NCBI RefSeq assembly: GCF_000526375.1
Contig: NZ_JAFY01000007.1
Location: forward strand, 372,001-436,000
Reading direction: 5' to 3'
DNA: 64,000 nt
Source of the DNA: Aminiphilus circumscriptus DSM 16581
Lineage (GTDB): Bacteria > Synergistota > Synergistia > Synergistales > Aminiphilaceae
Shown here in pieces: positions 62,306 to 64,000 of the stretch. The translations under genes and the position numbers were made by a program. The notes beneath the pieces are model-generated. The model saw only the letters and a list, made by a program, of their open reading frames with translations, ran no database searches and had not been told where the DNA came from. The stretch's first letter is position 1; the number at the start of each line of letters is the position of its first letter.

Positions 62306-63541
62306 GGAATCTCTGAAAAACTCCGCGCGGATGTCGCCGTTTTTTCCTTGAGACCGTAAAATGAATCCCAAAGCCACCATGTTCCTCCGGTGCGACCTTC
62401 TTTCCAGGGGGCTGAGGTACGATGAAGCGACAGAAAACTTTCGCGAGCGCCATTTCGTTCGAGAAATACCGAAAACCCACCAAACGGGAACTCTTTCTCG
62501 CCGAAATGGAACAGATAGTTCCTTGGAAAGAGCTTTGCGCTCGTCTCGAACCCTTCTATCCGAAAGAGGGAAGAGGACGTCCTCCCATAGGGCTGGAGAG
62601 AATGCTCCGGATCCACTTTCTCCAGAACTGGTTCAACCTCAGCGATAGGGGTGTAGAAGAAGCCCTCTATGACGTGGAGTCCATGCGGCGCTTCGCCCGT
62701 ATCGATCTCGGCAACGAACCCGTTCCGGACGAGACCACGATTTGCAAGTTCCGCCATCTTCTGGAAACCCACAAGCTCGCAGAGAAACTCTTCGAGGCGG
62801 TGAATCTTCATCTCGCCTCCCGGGGCTTAAAACTCTCCGAGGGAACCATCGTGGATGCCACGATCATCCATGCTCCTTCATCGACGAAAAACCGGGAGAA
62901 GAAACGCGACCCGGAGATGCATTCCACGAAGAAGGGCAACCAGTACTACTTCGGTATGAAAGTCCATGTCGGTGTGGACAAGGAAAGCAAACAGGTCCAC
63001 AGTCTCGTCACCACTCCGGCGAACGTGCACGACTCCACCCGAATCGGTGAACTCCTGCACGGAGAAGAAAAAGAAGTCCGGGGAGATTCGGCCTACATGG
63101 GCAAAACCGAAGAGATCCGGACGAAAGCCCCGCGCGCCGTGGATTATACCCAAAAAAGAGCCACGAAGCACAAAAAGCTCACCGAAGAAGAGAAAGAGCA
63201 AAACCGTCTTCTTTCAAAAGTCCGTTCGCGGGTTGAACATGTCTTCCACGTCGTCAAATGCGTCTTCGGATTCACCAAAGTGCGCTATAAAGGTCTCGCC
63301 AAAAATACCGGTGTCGTGTACGTGCTCTTCGCTCTGTGCAATCTCTACATGGCGAGAGGTTTTCTCCTGTCCACAGGGGGGTAGTGTCTCTAAAAATCGC
63401 TACCGGGGTTAAAAAGGGTTGGAAGACGGAGATAATTCCTCACGTTTCGCTGCCAAAGGTGCGGGAAACGTGGTCTTTGCGGGGCATTTCCTCTTTTCCT
63501 CCCGCTGTGAACATTTTTAGAGAAGCTTGTTCAGGGTTTCC
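62306..63541. mobile_element. IS5-family insertion sequence, copy B
   Basis: A 1236-bp element, inverted relative to copy A, flanked by TTAA (62302-62305 and 63542-63545). The six-base T run at 62340-62345 is seven in the complement of copy A; I see no other difference, and the transposases are identical. Confidence 0.92.
62422..63384 (+). CDS. IS5-family transposase (copy B)
   Basis: A 320-residue DDE transposase identical to that of copy A, with the catalytic Asp in IVDATIIH, Asp in RGDSAYMG and Glu in SRVEHVFHVV. The start MKRQKTFASAISFEKYRKPT follows a weak GGGGGCTGAGG. Full length with no frameshift. Confidence 0.95.
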   Translation: MKRQKTFASAISFEKYRKPTKRELFLAEMEQIVPWKELCARLEPFYPKEGRGRPPIGLERMLRIHFLQNWFNLSDRGVEEALYDVESMRRFARIDLGNEPVPDETTICKFRHLLETHKLAEKLFEAVNLHLASRGLKLSEGTIVDATIIHAPSSTKNREKKRDPEMHSTKKGNQYYFGMKVHVGVDKESKQVHSLVTTPANVHDSTRIGELLHGEEKEVRGDSAYMGKTEEIRTKAPRAVDYTQKRATKHKKLTEEEKEQNRLLSKVRSRVEHVFHVVKCVFGFTKVRYKGLAKNTGVVYVLFALCNLYMARGFLLSTGG

Positions 63542-63573
63542 TTAAGGTTTTACTTTCGATTCCACATTCAGAC

Positions 63574-63602
63574 TTGACGGGATGGGGTACCGTGCATATA
63601 AT
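63574..63602 (+). promoter_or_regulatory. Near-consensus promoter of the Leu-fMet-Met tRNA operon
   Basis: TTGACG (63574-63579), 17-bp spacer, TATAAT (63597-63602). The first tRNA begins only 12 bp after the -10, so transcription starts almost at the mature 5' end. Confidence 0.9.
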
Positions 63603-63613
63603 GTTCCTCGCTG

Positions 63614-63698
63614 GCCGGGCTGGCGGAAAGGTAGACGCATGGGACTTAAAATCCCAGGGAGCGAATCCATGCGGGTTCGAGTCCCGCGCCCGGCACCA
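63614..63698 (+). tRNA. tRNA-Leu (anticodon TAA)
   Basis: 85 nt with a long variable arm. Acceptor GCCGGGC / GCCCGGC, anticodon stem TGGGA / TCCCA around CTTAAAA. CCA is encoded. Confidence 0.97.
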
Positions 63699-63707
63699 AG
63701 AGGGTAT

Positions 63708-63785
<78 letters not shown>

Positions 63786-63786
63786 C

Positions 63787-63863
63787 GGCGGTGTAGCTCA
63801 GTTGGCTAGAGCATGCGGTTCATACCCGCAGTGTCACTGGTTCAATTCCAGTCACCGCCACCA
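63787..63863 (+). tRNA. tRNA-Met or tRNA-Ile2 (anticodon CAT)
   Basis: 77 nt. Acceptor GGCGGTG / CACCGCC is fully paired; anticodon stem TGCGG / CCGCA around TTCATAC. Most likely elongator tRNA-Met, but a lysidine-modified tRNA-Ile cannot be excluded. CCA is encoded. Confidence 0.92.
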
Positions 63864-63873
63864 GGAATTCAAG

Positions 63874-63904
63874 GCGGTTCACCGACGAGGTGAACCGCTT
63901 TTTT
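63874..63904 (+). terminator. Terminator of the tRNA operon
   Basis: GCGGTTCACC (63874-63883) and GGTGAACCGC (63889-63898), followed by six T. The last 96 bases of the window hold nothing that I recognise. Confidence 0.88.
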
Positions 63905-64000
63905 CGTATCGTCCGCGACGGCAGAAGAGACTTGGTTATCTCTCCCCTGTCGCTGCCTATGAGAAACAATTTTTCAAAGAGCAGTAGGCTGCTTACATGT

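Overview
The window is about 64 kb of a bacterial chromosome, high in G+C, and most likely from the phylum Synergistota. The most direct evidence is a secreted protein at 52694-53902 that ends in a Cys-Ser / hydrophobic / Lys-Arg tail of the SYNERG-CTERM sorting type. A DUF4911-like protein, a MetP/MetS amino-acid importer and two cysteine-dependent racemase-family genes fit an amino-acid-fermenting anaerobe of that phylum. This assignment is an inference; I could not run any search.

From 1 to about 50.9 kb the window is a dense housekeeping backbone with many 4-50 bp gene overlaps. In order it carries: the tail of an SPFH protein; leuS-holA with rpsT convergent; a DinG-type helicase; the rpmH-rnpA-yidD-yidC-jag-lgt ribosome/membrane operon; htrA; an orphan OmpR regulator and a small coiled-coil protein; rpsO-pnp; an aminotransferase; hpf; a molybdopterin oxidoreductase overlapping hypA and hypB, then pcrA, a coaE-cutA gene fusion, a DHH-CBS-nucleotidyltransferase fusion, an M50 peptidase, surE and argH; dut; a proline-racemase-family gene; an Asp/Glu racemase; metP-metS; mltG, a DUF4911-like gene, a circularly permuted GTPase, tldD, ftsK and thiN; rpmB; xseB-ispA-dxs-tlyA-nadK-recN; a guanylate-kinase-like gene; and smpB-ssrA.

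From the 3' end of the tmRNA gene (51224) to about 56 kb the sequence is accessory. It holds a short transposon-like element with a target duplication, a long imperfect inverted repeat, a P4-type integrase broken by a frameshift and an amber stop, the SYNERG-CTERM protein, a full IS5-family element, a truncated gene and an IS3-family fragment. Four tRNA genes follow (Arg, His, Arg, Lys).

From 56.6 to 62.3 kb the base composition changes to long strand-biased purine or pyrimidine tracts and very GC-rich genes. Here are a small basic protein ORF, a MocR-type regulator behind a purine-rich leader, an archease gene swollen by low-complexity inserts and apparently frameshifted in a C-rich run, and rtcB. 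A second, inverted copy of the IS5-family element (62306-63541) closes this block, followed by a tRNA operon (Leu, initiator Met, Met) with a near-consensus promoter.

The most notable structure is a family of small non-coding elements (34750-34839, 34930-35029, 51313-51412). Their terminal inverted repeats match the ends of the IS5-family element and they sit in 4-bp target duplications of the same kind, so they look like MITEs mobilised by this IS.
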